Positions 8,561-18,030 of a DNA stretch of 64,000 nt are shown in pieces. The position numbers and the translations under genes are program-made. The stretch covers positions 7,905,481 to 7,969,480 of the forward strand of contig NZ_KB217478.1 of NCBI RefSeq assembly GCF_000331305.1, written 5' to 3'. Positions within the stretch are counted from its first letter, which is position 1; each line of letters starts with the position of its first letter. A model generated the notes under the pieces. That model had not been told where the DNA came from and did not search any database. It saw only the letters and a program-made list of their open reading frames with translations. The DNA comes from Calothrix sp. PCC 7103. GTDB taxonomy: Bacteria; Cyanobacteriota; Cyanobacteriia; Cyanobacteriales; Nostocaceae.

Positions 8561-9971
8561 ACTAACAATTAAAGTGCCAAGCTAATAAGCATCGAACTCG
8601 GAAATTTTCAAAATTTCTAAACCCATAAGCCGAGCGCTTAATTAATTTTATTTTATTATTAATACCTTCAACGGCGCCGCTAGTCGTGCCATTATCAAAA
8701 TAAGCAATAATTTCATCAAACCAACGAATAAAAGTGTTATTGCTATTTGGAAAATATGTTTTAGCTTTTGAAAGCCACATACCTAATTTAAATACTGCTG
8801 GATACCAATGATTAGTTTTATTAAAAATTTTTCTAAGTTTTTCCTTTAATTCATGCATCATTTTTAAAGTAGGAGATACAGCTTTTACTTGAATTAATTT
8901 CTTTATTTGTTCTTCATTTAAGTCCTTTTCATTTTTAAGTAAAGCATATTTACTATTTTTCAATCCTTCTAATATTTTTTCATATTCATCTTTCTTTTCA
9001 GATGTTTCTGCTAATTTAATTAGTTCCTCTATTTTGTACTTTTCTCTCTTCCTCTGTGTGTCTAATTCTTTATTTACTTGCACCATTACGTGAAATCTAT
9101 CGGCGACGACTTGAACGTTAGGCATTAATTCTATCACTAAATTTTTGTACCCTTGCCATAAATCTATACTCACTTCCTTAATTTGCTCTAACACCTCAAC
9201 TCCCCAACTGATAAGAACTTCCTCGATTACTCCTTGTGTACGTGCGTTCAAAATAGCGATTGGTTTAGATGTATCTAAATCTATTAACACTGCACAGTAG
9301 TTACCCTTTCCTTTTCTTAAAGCTATTTCATCAATTCCCAGCCTTTTTAAATTCTTAGGTTTTGTTAAATTTAGTTTTTCAGATGCATCTTTTAACATTC
9401 TTTCTATCTCTTCTGTTGTGACTATACCTTTTGATGCCACGCTATGTATGTCGTTTTCTAAAACTTCTTGTATTATTTTGTTTGCAAGGCGATTTGTATA
9501 GGTTCTTTTCTTTCTTGCAAACTCAAATTCTTCACTAAACGGTTTTTTACAAATTCTACATTTAAATTGGCGCCGATTTATTTCTAAAAAAATTGGTTTC
9601 TCTCCAAAAGGTAAATCTTTAATAATATGACGATGGTTTTGATGTAGTTTATGACTCTCCGTACCACAAGATGGACATACACTATACAGCTTTATTGGCT
9701 CTGTTCGTAAAATTATTCCAATTTCGTTATAAATGCTGTGCGATATAACTTTTACTTCGTCTATATCCAGAATTTGTGATAAGATTTTTATATCTTTTTT
9801 ATTAGTCATGACTGTAAATGTACCCTAAAATACAATGAACGTACATACAGTCAATAATAAATAAGACTTACAAGTCAATCCTATCAAGCATTTTTGTAAT
9901 ATTTTTTACAATAAATTAATAATAGTTGACATCTTTATTTAACAATTTAGCATAACAACTACTGAAGAACC
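8536..9971 (-). mobile_element. ISL3-family insertion sequence, complete
   Basis: The ends are imperfect inverted repeats: left GGCTCTTCAGTACTTGTTAT at 8536, right (read inward) GGTTCTTCAGTAGTTGTTAT from 9971, both continuing with GCTAAA. GGYTCTT ends are typical of the ISL3 family. One transposase gene fills the element. I looked for the usual 8-base target duplication (ATTAAAAT on the left, AAAGAAAT on the right) and found no clean match, so the insertion is old or the flanks were rearranged. Confidence 0.9.
8562..9809 (-). CDS. ISL3-family transposase
   Basis: 415 residues. An N-terminal zinc-ribbon/HTH region (CPSCGTESHKLHQNH, FKCRICKKPF) is followed by the DDE core: Asp in LGIDEIALRKG, Asp in VVADRFHVM, and Glu in SGAVEGINNKIKLIKR, then YGFRNFENFRVR. 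All are standard ISL3 landmarks and the frame is undamaged, so the element may still be active. Confidence 0.93.
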   Translation of the reverse strand: MTNKKDIKILSQILDIDEVKVISHSIYNEIGIILRTEPIKLYSVCPSCGTESHKLHQNHRHIIKDLPFGEKPIFLEINRRQFKCRICKKPFSEEFEFARKKRTYTNRLANKIIQEVLENDIHSVASKGIVTTEEIERMLKDASEKLNLTKPKNLKRLGIDEIALRKGKGNYCAVLIDLDTSKPIAILNARTQGVIEEVLISWGVEVLEQIKEVSIDLWQGYKNLVIELMPNVQVVADRFHVMVQVNKELDTQRKREKYKIEELIKLAETSEKKDEYEKILEGLKNSKYALLKNEKDLNEEQIKKLIQVKAVSPTLKMMHELKEKLRKIFNKTNHWYPAVFKLGMWLSKAKTYFPNSNNTFIRWFDEIIAYFDNGTTSGAVEGINNKIKLIKRSAYGFRNFENFRVRCLLAWHFNC

Positions 9972-10042
9972 AAAGAAATAAAGAGGAAAATATTCAGGTT
10001 CCAGATTTTTCAATAACTGCTCTTATATTGCGGTCTACTTTA

Positions 10043-10315
10043 ATGTCTATATTATGGTCATTAGAAAAGCTAAAAGAAGAGGCAAAAATTGACGGTTATA
10101 AAACTAGTGTAAATTCTTCGGCGCCATCTTCAAAGCCCATAAAACGCACACCAGAAGACCGATTACGAAAAAATCTAACTAAAATGAGAATATTGAGAAA
10201 TTTAGTAGATGACGGAATTATACCAAAGAACACAATAGAAAGAGAAACGCATTTTGAAATTCTTAAGCGAATAGAAGATAAAGAAAGACAATCATGGCAT
10301 AAAATTTACTCATAA
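10043..10315 (+). CDS. small hypothetical basic protein, probably 3' part of the IS-split gene
   Basis: About 90 residues from ATG 10043 (MSILWSLEKLKEEAK...), charged and helical, with a basic stretch KRTPEDRLRKNLTKMRILRN. The same frame stays open upstream (through a TTG at 10028) to the right edge of the ISL3 element, which suggests it was once joined to the fragment at 8387. Removing the element with a simple 8-base duplication does not restore the frame exactly, so the link is unproven. No family recognised. Confidence 0.45.
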   Translation: MSILWSLEKLKEEAKIDGYKTSVNSSAPSSKPIKRTPEDRLRKNLTKMRILRNLVDDGIIPKNTIERETHFEILKRIEDKERQSWHKIYS

Positions 10316-10648
10316 GAATAGTTTTTTAGATATAAGAACGTTCATACCGCACCAAGTAAAGGGGTAACTAACTCGAATTTAGTTTCAATGCATCCTTCCT
10401 GGCACCCTTTTACTATATCTACGGTGGCTCCCAATAGCGTCCCTGTGCTTTAATGTCCTCTCAGCCCAGAGAAGATTGCTGCCGCTTCTGTGTCAAATGG
10501 CGAAACTGGGACTTGGAAGCAATATAGTACAAAAATACCACAGGAATGTGATTTCAGTATTTTTTGTAGGGATTTCACTCTAATTTGATGAAAAGGGTAA
10601 AAATACTGTTAACCTTAAGGGTTAACAATATTTAAAAAATCATGTACA
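10316..10648. other. intergenic region upstream of higBA
   Basis: About 330 bases with no visible gene. The 3' end carries the palindromic operator candidate at 10608-10626; the rest shows nothing I can name. Confidence 0.5.
10608..10626. promoter_or_regulatory. palindromic operator candidate of the higBA operon
   Basis: Perfect 7-base arms GTTAACC and GGTTAAC around TTAAG, 22 bases before the toxin ATG. HigA antitoxins repress their own operon through such palindromes, so it is the natural autoregulatory site. Position and symmetry are seen; binding is inferred. Confidence 0.6.
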
Positions 10649-10984
10649 ATGGATATTGTATTTGAAGATGAGAGATTTGAGAAAGAGTGCAACAACCAAA
10701 GGCTTTTAGAGAAAAACCAGGGGGCGGTTCGAGCAAAGAAAATTCGACGACGGCTTGATGATTTACGGGATGCAAATTCCCTATCGGAGATGCGGAATCT
10801 TCCAGGGCGTTGTCACGAATTGTTATATGGTCGGGCTGGTCAGCTATCTTTAGACTTAGACCACCCATATCGATTAATATTTGAACCAGCACATGAACCT
10901 ATTCCCGTAAAGCCAGATGGTGGACTTGACTGGAATGAAGTAACTGCTATTAAAATAATAGGCGTGGAGGATACCCATGAGTAA
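10649..10984 (+). CDS. HigB-type (RelE superfamily) toxin
   Basis: A 111-residue toxin of the RelE/HigB killer family (MDIVFEDERFEKECNN..., with GRCHELLYGRAGQLSLDLDHPYRLIF in the core). Family members cut mRNA on the ribosome. It is the first gene of a two-gene operon, overlapping the antitoxin start by 8 bases, the usual toxin-first order of higBA. The C-terminal half is slightly longer than minimal HigB. Confidence 0.82.
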   Translation: MDIVFEDERFEKECNNQRLLEKNQGAVRAKKIRRRLDDLRDANSLSEMRNLPGRCHELLYGRAGQLSLDLDHPYRLIFEPAHEPIPVKPDGGLDWNEVTAIKIIGVEDTHE

Positions 10985-12086
10985 TGAGTTCCAAAATCAG
11001 TACGCCCCAGACTATGTTTCTCCCCCTGGAGAAACTCTTCAAGAAATTCTTGAAGAGCGTGGCATGTCTCAAGCAGAACTGGCAGAAAGGACAGGTAGAC
11101 CAAAAAAAACTATTAACGAAATTATTAACGCAAAAGCTGCAATTACACCAGAGACAGCACTGCAATTAGAAAAAGTGCTAGGTGTATCAGCAAGTTTTTG
11201 GAATAACCGCGAACGACGTTACAGAGAAGCATTAGCACGGCAAGAAGATAAAGACAGTTTGCTACAACAGGTAAACTGGCTTGACCAAATTCCAGTAAAA
11301 GCCATGATTAAAGCTGGCTGGATTGGACAACTTGAGGATAAAGTTGAGCAACTGCGGGAGGTGTTGAGTTTTTTTTCCGTCGCTTCCCCTGAGCAATGGG
11401 GGAATATATGGTGCAATGCGAATGTTTATTTTCGTAAGTCTCAGACGTTCGAGAGTAATTTAGGTGATGTCGCGGCTTGGCTACGCCAAGGAGAAATTGA
11501 AGCGGCACAAATTTCTTGTGTTCCTTATGATGCAAGAAAATTTAAGGAAGTCTTAGAATATATCCGCAGGCTTACGCTAGAACCACCACAGATTTTTCAA
11601 CCTGAAGTAGTGCGTTTGTGTGCAACAGCTGGTGTTGCTGTAGTTTTTGTTCCTCAGCTACCAAAAACAAGAACTTGTGGAGCAACTCGTTGGTTAACTT
11701 CTGAAAAAGCATTAATTCAACTTAGCTTACGTCACAAAACAAATGACCATTTGTGGTTTGGCTTTTTCCATGAAGCTGGTCATATTTTGTTACATGGCAA
11801 ACGAGACGTTTTTCTAGAAGGTAAAGATATTCAAGATACCGAAGAACAAAATAAAGAAACAGAAGCAAATAAATTTGCAGAAGATATACTTATCCCTCCT
11901 GCTGAATTCAAAGAATTTATAAATTCTGCTCAACAACGCAGCAAAGCAGGAATAGAAAAGTTTGCTGCAAAAATAGGTATTGCGCCAGGTATTGTAGTTG
12001 GTAGACTTCAGCACGATAATTATTTACCGAAAAATCACTGTAATGATTTAAAGGAGCGATTTCAGTGGGCTGGAAATGAGGAGTAA
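10977..12086 (+). CDS. HigA antitoxin fused to ImmA/IrrE-type metalloprotease
   Basis: 369 residues. The N-terminus is an XRE helix-turn-helix of HigA type (GETLQEILEERGMSQAELAER, then INEIINAKAAITPETALQLE). The C-terminal half holds a zinc-protease motif HEAGH in WFGFFHEAGHILLHG near residue 265, followed by ETEANKFAEDILIP, the hallmark of ImmA/IrrE (DUF955) proteases. ImmA proteases cleave XRE repressors; here repressor and protease share one chain, so self-cleavage or cleavage of a partner could release the toxin. Tail-to-head overlap with the toxin indicates coupled translation. Confidence 0.85.
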   Translation: MSNEFQNQYAPDYVSPPGETLQEILEERGMSQAELAERTGRPKKTINEIINAKAAITPETALQLEKVLGVSASFWNNRERRYREALARQEDKDSLLQQVNWLDQIPVKAMIKAGWIGQLEDKVEQLREVLSFFSVASPEQWGNIWCNANVYFRKSQTFESNLGDVAAWLRQGEIEAAQISCVPYDARKFKEVLEYIRRLTLEPPQIFQPEVVRLCATAGVAVVFVPQLPKTRTCGATRWLTSEKALIQLSLRHKTNDHLWFGFFHEAGHILLHGKRDVFLEGKDIQDTEEQNKETEANKFAEDILIPPAEFKEFINSAQQRSKAGIEKFAAKIGIAPGIVVGRLQHDNYLPKNHCNDLKERFQWAGNEE

Positions 12087-12115
12087 ATTTTATAGGAGTT
12101 GTTACTAATCAAGTA

Positions 12116-12991
12116 TCAAAATATTCCCTGTTTATACAGAGCTATCTGTTGTGGAATTCTTTCTAAAATTCCATAACCAAAGACTTTATCTAGTTCTAAA
12201 TACTCAAGGTATACGTAGCCAATATGACAATGGCAAGTTTGATTTGTACACGTTCTATCAACCAAATAATCTTCCCAATTAGCATCATATATATTACCAA
12301 TCGGCGCCTTGATAAAATGGCAGCGTCGCATTGTACCGTGACCGTCAACAGTTAGGGCTGACTTACCCGCGCGGCAAGAGCGTCCAAAACTTGGATAATG
12401 TTGCGTGTTCAATTCATACAAAGGGTCAATAGATTGAAAAAACTCTCGGTCTTGTTGTGATAAATTCGGCAACTCCGCCTTTACTGCATTAATCCATAAA
12501 TACACATTTTCTGGCAAATCTTGACGTAAAGCAGCAATTTCATGTTTGAACTGAGGGAAACCTACCACACCAGCACTAAAATGGGCGCCTCGTTTATCAA
12601 GTTCCAGACATTTAGCAACATAACTTTCTCTTTTTACCCATTCCGGGTGAAAAGTAGCCCAAAGTGCAAGTTTATCTTTATTACACTCCTCCACCCAATC
12701 TAAATTACAAGAAAGATTAGTTTGAATAGCAGCTTTATTAACATGAGACATTTGAGTTAACTTCACCAAAGCTTCTTGATAACAGCGATGAATTAACGCC
12801 TCACCCCAAGGAGTAAAAAGAATAGAAAACTCATGCTGTGGGTGTTGAGAAATCCAATTAACAAACCGTTCCAAATCTTGTTTATCAACAGCTAACTCAG
12901 TAGCAGTTTGCTGACGTTTCGCAAAAGGGCAATATTCACAACCATAATTACAACTAACCAAAGAACCGCGATAAAGAATATTCAAATGCAT
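12116..12991 (-). CDS. STM4011-family radical SAM protein
   Basis: About 291 residues from the ATG at 12991, chosen because GGAAGT lies 4 bases upstream; in-frame starts further up (to 13039) only add hydrophobic junk. The radical SAM cluster motif is C14-x3-C18-x2-C21 (CNYGCEYC), right at the N-terminus. C-terminal cysteines (CRAGKSALTVDGHGTMRRC, CTNQTCHC) suggest a second iron-sulfur site. The sequence matches the STM4011 family, always found with the STM4012-4015 genes, as here. The reaction is unknown. It is the last gene of the cluster in its own orientation. Confidence 0.85.
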   Translation of the reverse strand: MHLNILYRGSLVSCNYGCEYCPFAKRQQTATELAVDKQDLERFVNWISQHPQHEFSILFTPWGEALIHRCYQEALVKLTQMSHVNKAAIQTNLSCNLDWVEECNKDKLALWATFHPEWVKRESYVAKCLELDKRGAHFSAGVVGFPQFKHEIAALRQDLPENVYLWINAVKAELPNLSQQDREFFQSIDPLYELNTQHYPSFGRSCRAGKSALTVDGHGTMRRCHFIKAPIGNIYDANWEDYLVDRTCTNQTCHCHIGYVYLEYLELDKVFGYGILERIPQQIALYKQGIF

Positions 12992-13038
12992 ATAAACTTC
13001 CATTATTATCCAACCATAATATATCAGTATTATAAACA

Positions 13039-13070
13039 TCCCTCTTGTGGAGCGGGCATCCCTGCCCGCC
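13039..13070. repeat. 32-base GC-rich palindromic repeat
   Basis: Contains GGAGCGGGCATCCCTGCCCG. An identical 32-base copy lies at 55469-55500 and a reversed, slightly shorter relative at 20492-20516. It overlaps the over-extended frame upstream of the STM4011 start, which supports the shorter start there. Confidence 0.85.
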
Positions 13071-13087
13071 CTACTTGTCTAATTTTA

Positions 13088-14362
13088 TTATTCACATGCA
13101 GACCAATACCTATATGGTTTTTGCATCTCAGAAATAACTTTAAGATTTAATTGATTGAATTTTCTAATCATTTCATCACTTAAACAATTATGAGAAATAT
13201 TCAGAGTGTCTAGTTGACGAACTGCCGCACAATTAAGTAAAGCATTTGCTCCCTCATCTGCCATTTTTCCTATTGAAATGTCTAATTCAACTATATTTTC
13301 ACAAATTGGAGAATTTGCTATTGCAAAAGCAATATTATCTGGATAGTCATGGTCGTAGTTTCGTAGTCCTAAATACTTGAGCTTAGGAAAAATGTTATAA
13401 AAAATTGGAATAAATTCACTGATACCATATTCACTTATATACGGATTCTCGCCAAGCCAAAGTTCAAGATATTCTAATGCAGGTAATTCAAGCTTGCAAA
13501 TTTCTTCAAATACATTATACGCAATGTTAGAACCTTCAATAATAAGTGTTTTAAGTTTTTCATGTCGAATAGGGCAAAATTCTAATCCGACTGCGTAGTT
13601 TGAAAGATAATCATATCTATAACAGTTATTGCGGACTTTTAATATTTCTAGTTGTGGATAAGCAAATAAAATATAACTAAGATTACAGTATCCTAATGGG
13701 AGGCTTGGCCATTCATCTCCTAAAAATAAGGCTTTAAGATTAGTCAACCTTTCATTATTTTTAAGTAGTACATCCATAACAGGCTGAAATGTATAATCTT
13801 TTAAAGAAGTTGTATACCAAAAACCGAACACTAAAGCTTCAATCTTACTAGCTAAAGGACTTTGCGATATAATTTGCAGCTTATCTACGCCATTCATAAC
13901 TGATTTTGTATAATAATTATTTTCTGGGACAACCCTTAAAGCATACGCAGTATCAACTGTCTCACTAATGCCAACTACAGGGTCAAACTCAATTACTTTT
14001 CGGTTTGCGAATGTAGTCGAATAACTACGGGGTATTTCATAATACTTTTCAAAAGTAGTCCAAAATTTATACTCTTTTAAAGCTGATTTTACCTGGCTAT
14101 TATCTATATTTTTTAATAAACGTACCGCTGTTTTCCGTACTTTTGCCGAATTATCATCTAAAGCCTGAATTACTAAATTTAAACCCGCATCACCGTAACT
14201 GAGCGCGCGACTCAATGCAGCAATGCGCGTTTCAATATCAGAACTAGCTAAACGCTGTTTAACACCCTCAACTCCACCTAAAACGGCGCCATATAATGGT
14301 GGTGGTGTTCCCCTACCCAGTACAATATCAAATTTTCTAGGTTCATTTTGATTGTTTGCCAT
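13088..14362 (-). CDS. STM4015-family leucine-rich-repeat protein with N-terminal HEAT-like extension
   Basis: 424 residues. The first ~110 are an extension seen on several cyanobacterial proteins (MANNQNEPRKFDIV, PPPLYGAVLGG, then HEAT-like AALSRALSYGDAGLNLVIQAL). The rest matches STM4015: ALFLGDEWPS, LEYLELWLGENP, LRNYDHDYPD, LDTLNISHNCLSDEMI and a C-terminal YRYWSACE. LRR proteins bind partners, so it may be a scaffold for the radical SAM and ATP-grasp enzymes of the set. Two broken relatives lie at 15260-15451 and 19245-19452. Family assignment is from remembered sequence, not a search. Confidence 0.8.
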   Translation of the reverse strand: MANNQNEPRKFDIVLGRGTPPPLYGAVLGGVEGVKQRLASSDIETRIAALSRALSYGDAGLNLVIQALDDNSAKVRKTAVRLLKNIDNSQVKSALKEYKFWTTFEKYYEIPRSYSTTFANRKVIEFDPVVGISETVDTAYALRVVPENNYYTKSVMNGVDKLQIISQSPLASKIEALVFGFWYTTSLKDYTFQPVMDVLLKNNERLTNLKALFLGDEWPSLPLGYCNLSYILFAYPQLEILKVRNNCYRYDYLSNYAVGLEFCPIRHEKLKTLIIEGSNIAYNVFEEICKLELPALEYLELWLGENPYISEYGISEFIPIFYNIFPKLKYLGLRNYDHDYPDNIAFAIANSPICENIVELDISIGKMADEGANALLNCAAVRQLDTLNISHNCLSDEMIRKFNQLNLKVISEMQKPYRYWSACE

Positions 14363-14653
14363 ACTAGAACAATCCTAAATAATTCGTGATTACCACTCTT
14401 ACGCAGAGGGCACAGAGAAGAAAGCAAGAGGGGGTTAAATTTGGCGCCAGTTCCCCAGATTTAATGACACAAACTAGTAGTATAGACGTTCGTAACATCA
14501 ATCGCTATCAGTGCTTACCTATATTTGAAAATTTGAGTCTAAATCTTATATAATACGTAAAGTTCGCTCGAAAGTTTTGGCATAGATATAAAGCACTAGC
14601 ATTTTTTAGAAGATGTCTCATTCATTGGACTTTAGCATGAAGGCGCCATTGCT

Positions 14654-15274
14654 ATGACACAAGCGGTTCCAAAACTCCTGACATTCGATGATTTTATCGC
14701 TCGATATGGGGATGATGAGCGCTACGAATTGATTGATGGGGAACTTATTGATATGGAACCAACTGGGCCTCATGAAGAAGTGGCTGCTTTTCTAGTGCGA
14801 AAAGTTAATGTCGAGATAGATAAAAAGAGTATCCGTTGGTTTACACCTGCCCGTTGTTTAATCAAACCTCTAGGGATTTCAACAGGTTTTCGTCCTGATG
14901 TAGTAGTGCTAGATAAAACTGCTCTCGTCAATGAACCCTTATGGCAAAATGAACCTGTTATTACATTAGGGACTTCGGTCAAGCTTGTTATAGAAGTGGT
15001 CAGCACAAACTGGCAAAATGATTACGCGCGAAAAGTAGAAGACTACAGCGCATTAGGTATACCAGAATACTGGATTGTAGATTATTTGGGTTTAGGGGGT
15101 AGAGATTATATTGGCGACCCAAAGCAACCGACAATATCAATTTACACACTATCAGCTAGCGGAAATAAATATCAGAAGCCTGTGCAATTTCGTGGCAAAG
15201 ACCGTATTATCTCCTCTACATTCAACTCATTGCAGCTAATGGCTGAAGAAATATTTATATCATCTCAACCTTAA
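14654..15274 (+). CDS. Uma2 family (DUF820) endonuclease-fold protein
   Basis: 206 residues (MTQAVPKLLTFDDFIARYGDD...). The PD-(D/E)xK-like core is visible as FRPDVVVLD, LVIEVVSTN and KVEDYSALGIPEYWIVD. Uma2 proteins are hugely expanded in cyanobacteria and of uncertain function. It lies inside the STM401x cluster on the opposite strand, and its 3' end overlaps a truncated STM4015-like gene, so it probably arrived later. Confidence 0.9.
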   Translation: MTQAVPKLLTFDDFIARYGDDERYELIDGELIDMEPTGPHEEVAAFLVRKVNVEIDKKSIRWFTPARCLIKPLGISTGFRPDVVVLDKTALVNEPLWQNEPVITLGTSVKLVIEVVSTNWQNDYARKVEDYSALGIPEYWIVDYLGLGGRDYIGDPKQPTISIYTLSASGNKYQKPVQFRGKDRIISSTFNSLQLMAEEIFISSQP

Positions 15275-15451
15275 CACTAATTTTGCTTTTAATGCCTCAC
15301 TCAACGCAGCAACGCGCACTTCAAAAACAGTACTAGCTAAACGCTGTATAACTCCCTTAATGCCACCTAAAACGGCGCCTTGTATAGGTGGGGGTGCCTC
15401 TCCTCCACGAACAGCATCGAATTCTCTTGGTTGATTTTGGTTATTTGTCAT
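15260..15451 (-). pseudogene. truncated STM4015-type N-terminal fragment
   Basis: 63 residues starting MTNNQNQPREFDAV, then APPPIQGAVLGG and LASTVFEVRVAALSEAL, closely paralleling the first 55 residues of the intact gene at 14362. It then runs into an unrelated tail (KAKLVLRLR) and stops within the 3' end of the convergent Uma2 gene. I read it as the stub of a second LRR gene cut off by a rearrangement. It might still make a short protein. Confidence 0.7.
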
Positions 15452-15744
15452 ATTTTATTAGTTAAAAATTGTATTATCAATAGGAAATATTTAAGTTAAC
15501 TGTTGAGGAGAGAATCTACTCCCCTCTCTTTGTAGGGGAGGGATTGGGGGAGAGGTTTTTAAAGTCTTTTATATACTGAAAACGGCTTACAACTTTACTT
15601 TTAAAGCAAGTGAAATATTGAAGATGCTACCCTGCGGGAAAACTCCGTTTACGTACCTCAGCATGACATGAATTCATATTTTACCCGTTTGGAGTATATG
15701 TAAAAAACAACTCATCCGTTACATCCGTTATATCCGTTGCTAAT

Positions 15745-17076
15745 TTACTTCACCTCATAACCATCCATCAAACCCAGCACCTTCTCAGAAAAAAACCAGG
15801 CGCCAATTACATCAGAAAGTTCAACACCAGCTTCAGTCAACCGCAATACTCCCCCATCTTCCATTCCCAAATTTAAATCTTTCACTTCCCTAAGTTCAGG
15901 AAAATCTATATAAACACTGCTATTAAACCTTTGCTGATAGCTAGTAAAATTCAACCCTTCATCAGAAAGTAGAGACAGCAAAATATAACGGCGCCGTTGT
16001 TCATTGCCATCTAACTTAAACCCATAGCTGGCAAAATCAAACGCCTCATTAGGTGTCTGTATATACACTTGTAAAATATCGCGGATTTCTTTTACACCAA
16101 CTGCGTAATCATTAGAATAGTGCAAAGTGTTGGTGTAAGAACGGGCGCCGCATCCTAAACCAACCATACCATCAGCTTGACAACAGTAAACAGGTGATGC
16201 AGGATTATTTTCGCGTTGTTGAAACATCCGCATTGAAACCTGAGAATATCCCTCAGATAGCAATAACTGGCGCCCTGCACGGTAGCAAGCGAGACGAATA
16301 TCATCCCATTCTTTATCAGTACGTCCTAAACCTGTGAGTGGTCGCACGTATAAAGGATATAAATAAATTTCTTCTGGTTGAAAGCGCAATGCTGCACGTA
16401 TAGATTGCAACCAAGTTTCTACAGTTTGACCGGGAAGTCCGTAGATTAAATCAATATTTAATGTGGGAAAACCTGCTTCTTTAATTCTTCCTAAAGCTGC
16501 TTCTACTTGAGGAGTAGTTTGGCGCCGTTGGGTTGCAAGAACTTCTGACTCGATGAAACTTTGAACACCTATACTAATTCTATCGGCGCCTCGTTCTCGT
16601 AAAAGCTTTAATTTATCTTGGGTTGCTGTCTCTGGGGAAACTTCTATAGAAATAGGAATGGACTGTAAATTGGCACCTATCGTTTGTTCTGCAATGTTAA
16701 AGATTGTTTCAAGGTGCTGGATGGGTAGCTGTGTGGGTGTTCCTCCACCAATAGCAAAGCGCGCGAATGATGATTTTCCTAAAGCTGATTTTACCCGTTG
16801 CGCTTGTCGCTGTAGGGCGCAGACATATTGAGTTACAAAATCTTCGTTGTGGGTGACGGTGGTAAATAAGTTGCAAAACCCGCAGCGCATTTCACAAAAG
16901 GGGATGTGTATGTAGAGGAATAATGCGCTTTTATCTTGGTTTGACCATAGTTGTGCAAGGTTCACGGGTGGAGTTAGGGGACGGTATGCGGTTTTATGGG
17001 GGTAGGAGTAAACGTAAGCTTGGTAAGGAGATTGTGAAATTTTTGATTTTAGATGTTCAATTTGAGTTGTAATCAT
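15745..17076 (-). CDS. STM4012-family radical SAM protein (HemN-like)
   Basis: 443 residues. The 4Fe-4S motif is C61-x3-C65-x2-C68 (YIHIPFCEMRCGFC), followed by the HemN-type glycine motif IGGGTPTQL, SIEVSPETA and ISIGVQSF. It ends with a HemN-like winged-helix region. It is distinct from the housekeeping hemW at 25092. STM4012 proteins resemble coproporphyrinogen dehydrogenases but occur only with STM4011, 4013, 4014 and 4015. It lies 26 bases after the STM4013 gene in the same direction, so is probably co-transcribed. Confidence 0.87.
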   Translation of the reverse strand: MITTQIEHLKSKISQSPYQAYVYSYPHKTAYRPLTPPVNLAQLWSNQDKSALFLYIHIPFCEMRCGFCNLFTTVTHNEDFVTQYVCALQRQAQRVKSALGKSSFARFAIGGGTPTQLPIQHLETIFNIAEQTIGANLQSIPISIEVSPETATQDKLKLLRERGADRISIGVQSFIESEVLATQRRQTTPQVEAALGRIKEAGFPTLNIDLIYGLPGQTVETWLQSIRAALRFQPEEIYLYPLYVRPLTGLGRTDKEWDDIRLACYRAGRQLLLSEGYSQVSMRMFQQRENNPASPVYCCQADGMVGLGCGARSYTNTLHYSNDYAVGVKEIRDILQVYIQTPNEAFDFASYGFKLDGNEQRRRYILLSLLSDEGLNFTSYQQRFNSSVYIDFPELREVKDLNLGMEDGGVLRLTEAGVELSDVIGAWFFSEKVLGLMDGYEVK

Positions 17077-17102
17077 TTGGTTTTAAATGGGTTTTGTTAA
17101 AT

Positions 17103-17924
17103 TTAGGATATGAGAATCTCCTTACTTCCTTCTAAAATAAACTCTGCATATGGAACCGTCCATACTACGGGATGGCTCAATCTATGTCCAGTGTATCCGT
17201 CATCACCATAAGTTGTTCCGTGGTCGGAGCAAAGAATGCAAAATGTTGAACCTCTCTGCCGAAATGCATCCCAGAGTTTACCCAACTGACTATCAACATA
17301 TTCCAAAGCGGCACCGTGAGATTCGATAGTGTCGGTTTTAGCACCTGGTAGGTAAAAGTAATTCGGTTGATGCAGTGCGGAGATGTTAATAAATAAGAAT
17401 ATGCGCTGACTTTTTGGTGTTATTTCTAAAATTTCTTGCGCTAGTGCTATTTGCTTTTCTGTCGAATCAGGGTTAGTAACTCCTAACTCTCGACTCCAGT
17501 GGCTCTCAGCAAACATTGATGGAAAGACGTTTCCTAAAGGATTAAGCTTATTAAAAAATCCCACACCACCTATACAAACAGTATGGTAGCCTTTTGTTAC
17601 TAACCCTTCGACAATATTGGCGCCTTTTAACACGCATGTATTTTCTGTAGTAGTAGTGCTACCCTCAAACCCCAAAGCAAAAGCGCGTGGGTGAACACCT
17701 GAAGTTACAGGAGTAGGAAAAAAGCCTGCAAAAAACGCATGATGAGCAGCGTAGGTAAAATTTCCAGGGGAGTGACGTTGTTCCCAGCCAGTTTTTGGAA
17801 GCACTGCGGCTAAATTAGGAAGGCGCCTTTGGGTAAGATATTCTTTAGCTACGTCATAGCGCAAGGTGTCTAGAGTGATAAATAATATGTCGTGAGTTCC
17901 GACAATTTGATTCATATTAAACAT
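17103..17924 (-). CDS. STM4013-family hydrolase (alkaline-phosphatase/sulfatase fold)
   Basis: 273 residues. Metal-binding landmarks of the alkaline phosphatase superfamily: ILFITLDTLRYD at the N-terminus, a likely Thr nucleophile region GNFTYAAHHAFFAGFFP, and CSDHGTTYGDDGYTGHRLSHP near the C-terminus. The family is annotated as the STM4013/SEN3800 hydrolase. Two starts (17924 and the ATG three codons on) are equally plausible. It lies between STM4014 and STM4012 in one run. Substrate unknown; a phosphate or sulfate ester is the family expectation. Confidence 0.85.
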   Translation of the reverse strand: MFNMNQIVGTHDILFITLDTLRYDVAKEYLTQRRLPNLAAVLPKTGWEQRHSPGNFTYAAHHAFFAGFFPTPVTSGVHPRAFALGFEGSTTTTENTCVLKGANIVEGLVTKGYHTVCIGGVGFFNKLNPLGNVFPSMFAESHWSRELGVTNPDSTEKQIALAQEILEITPKSQRIFLFINISALHQPNYFYLPGAKTDTIESHGAALEYVDSQLGKLWDAFRQRGSTFCILCSDHGTTYGDDGYTGHRLSHPVVWTVPYAEFILEGSKEILIS

Positions 17925-18030
17925 AATTAATTAATACAGCAAAAAGAGCAAAGTTTTTAATGCAACAGCAAAGTGAATAAATCCAAATTATACAGACGAA
18001 GTTCACTCATCATAATATACCCTTTTATTA

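Noticed and set aside
8528-9979. 8-base target duplication of the ISL3 element
   Set aside because: ATTAAAAT on the left and AAAGAAAT on the right share only scattered bases.
15745-17076. Housekeeping coproporphyrinogen dehydrogenase hemN
   Set aside because: The sequence and its neighbours fit the STM4012 family; a separate hemW-type gene is at 25092.
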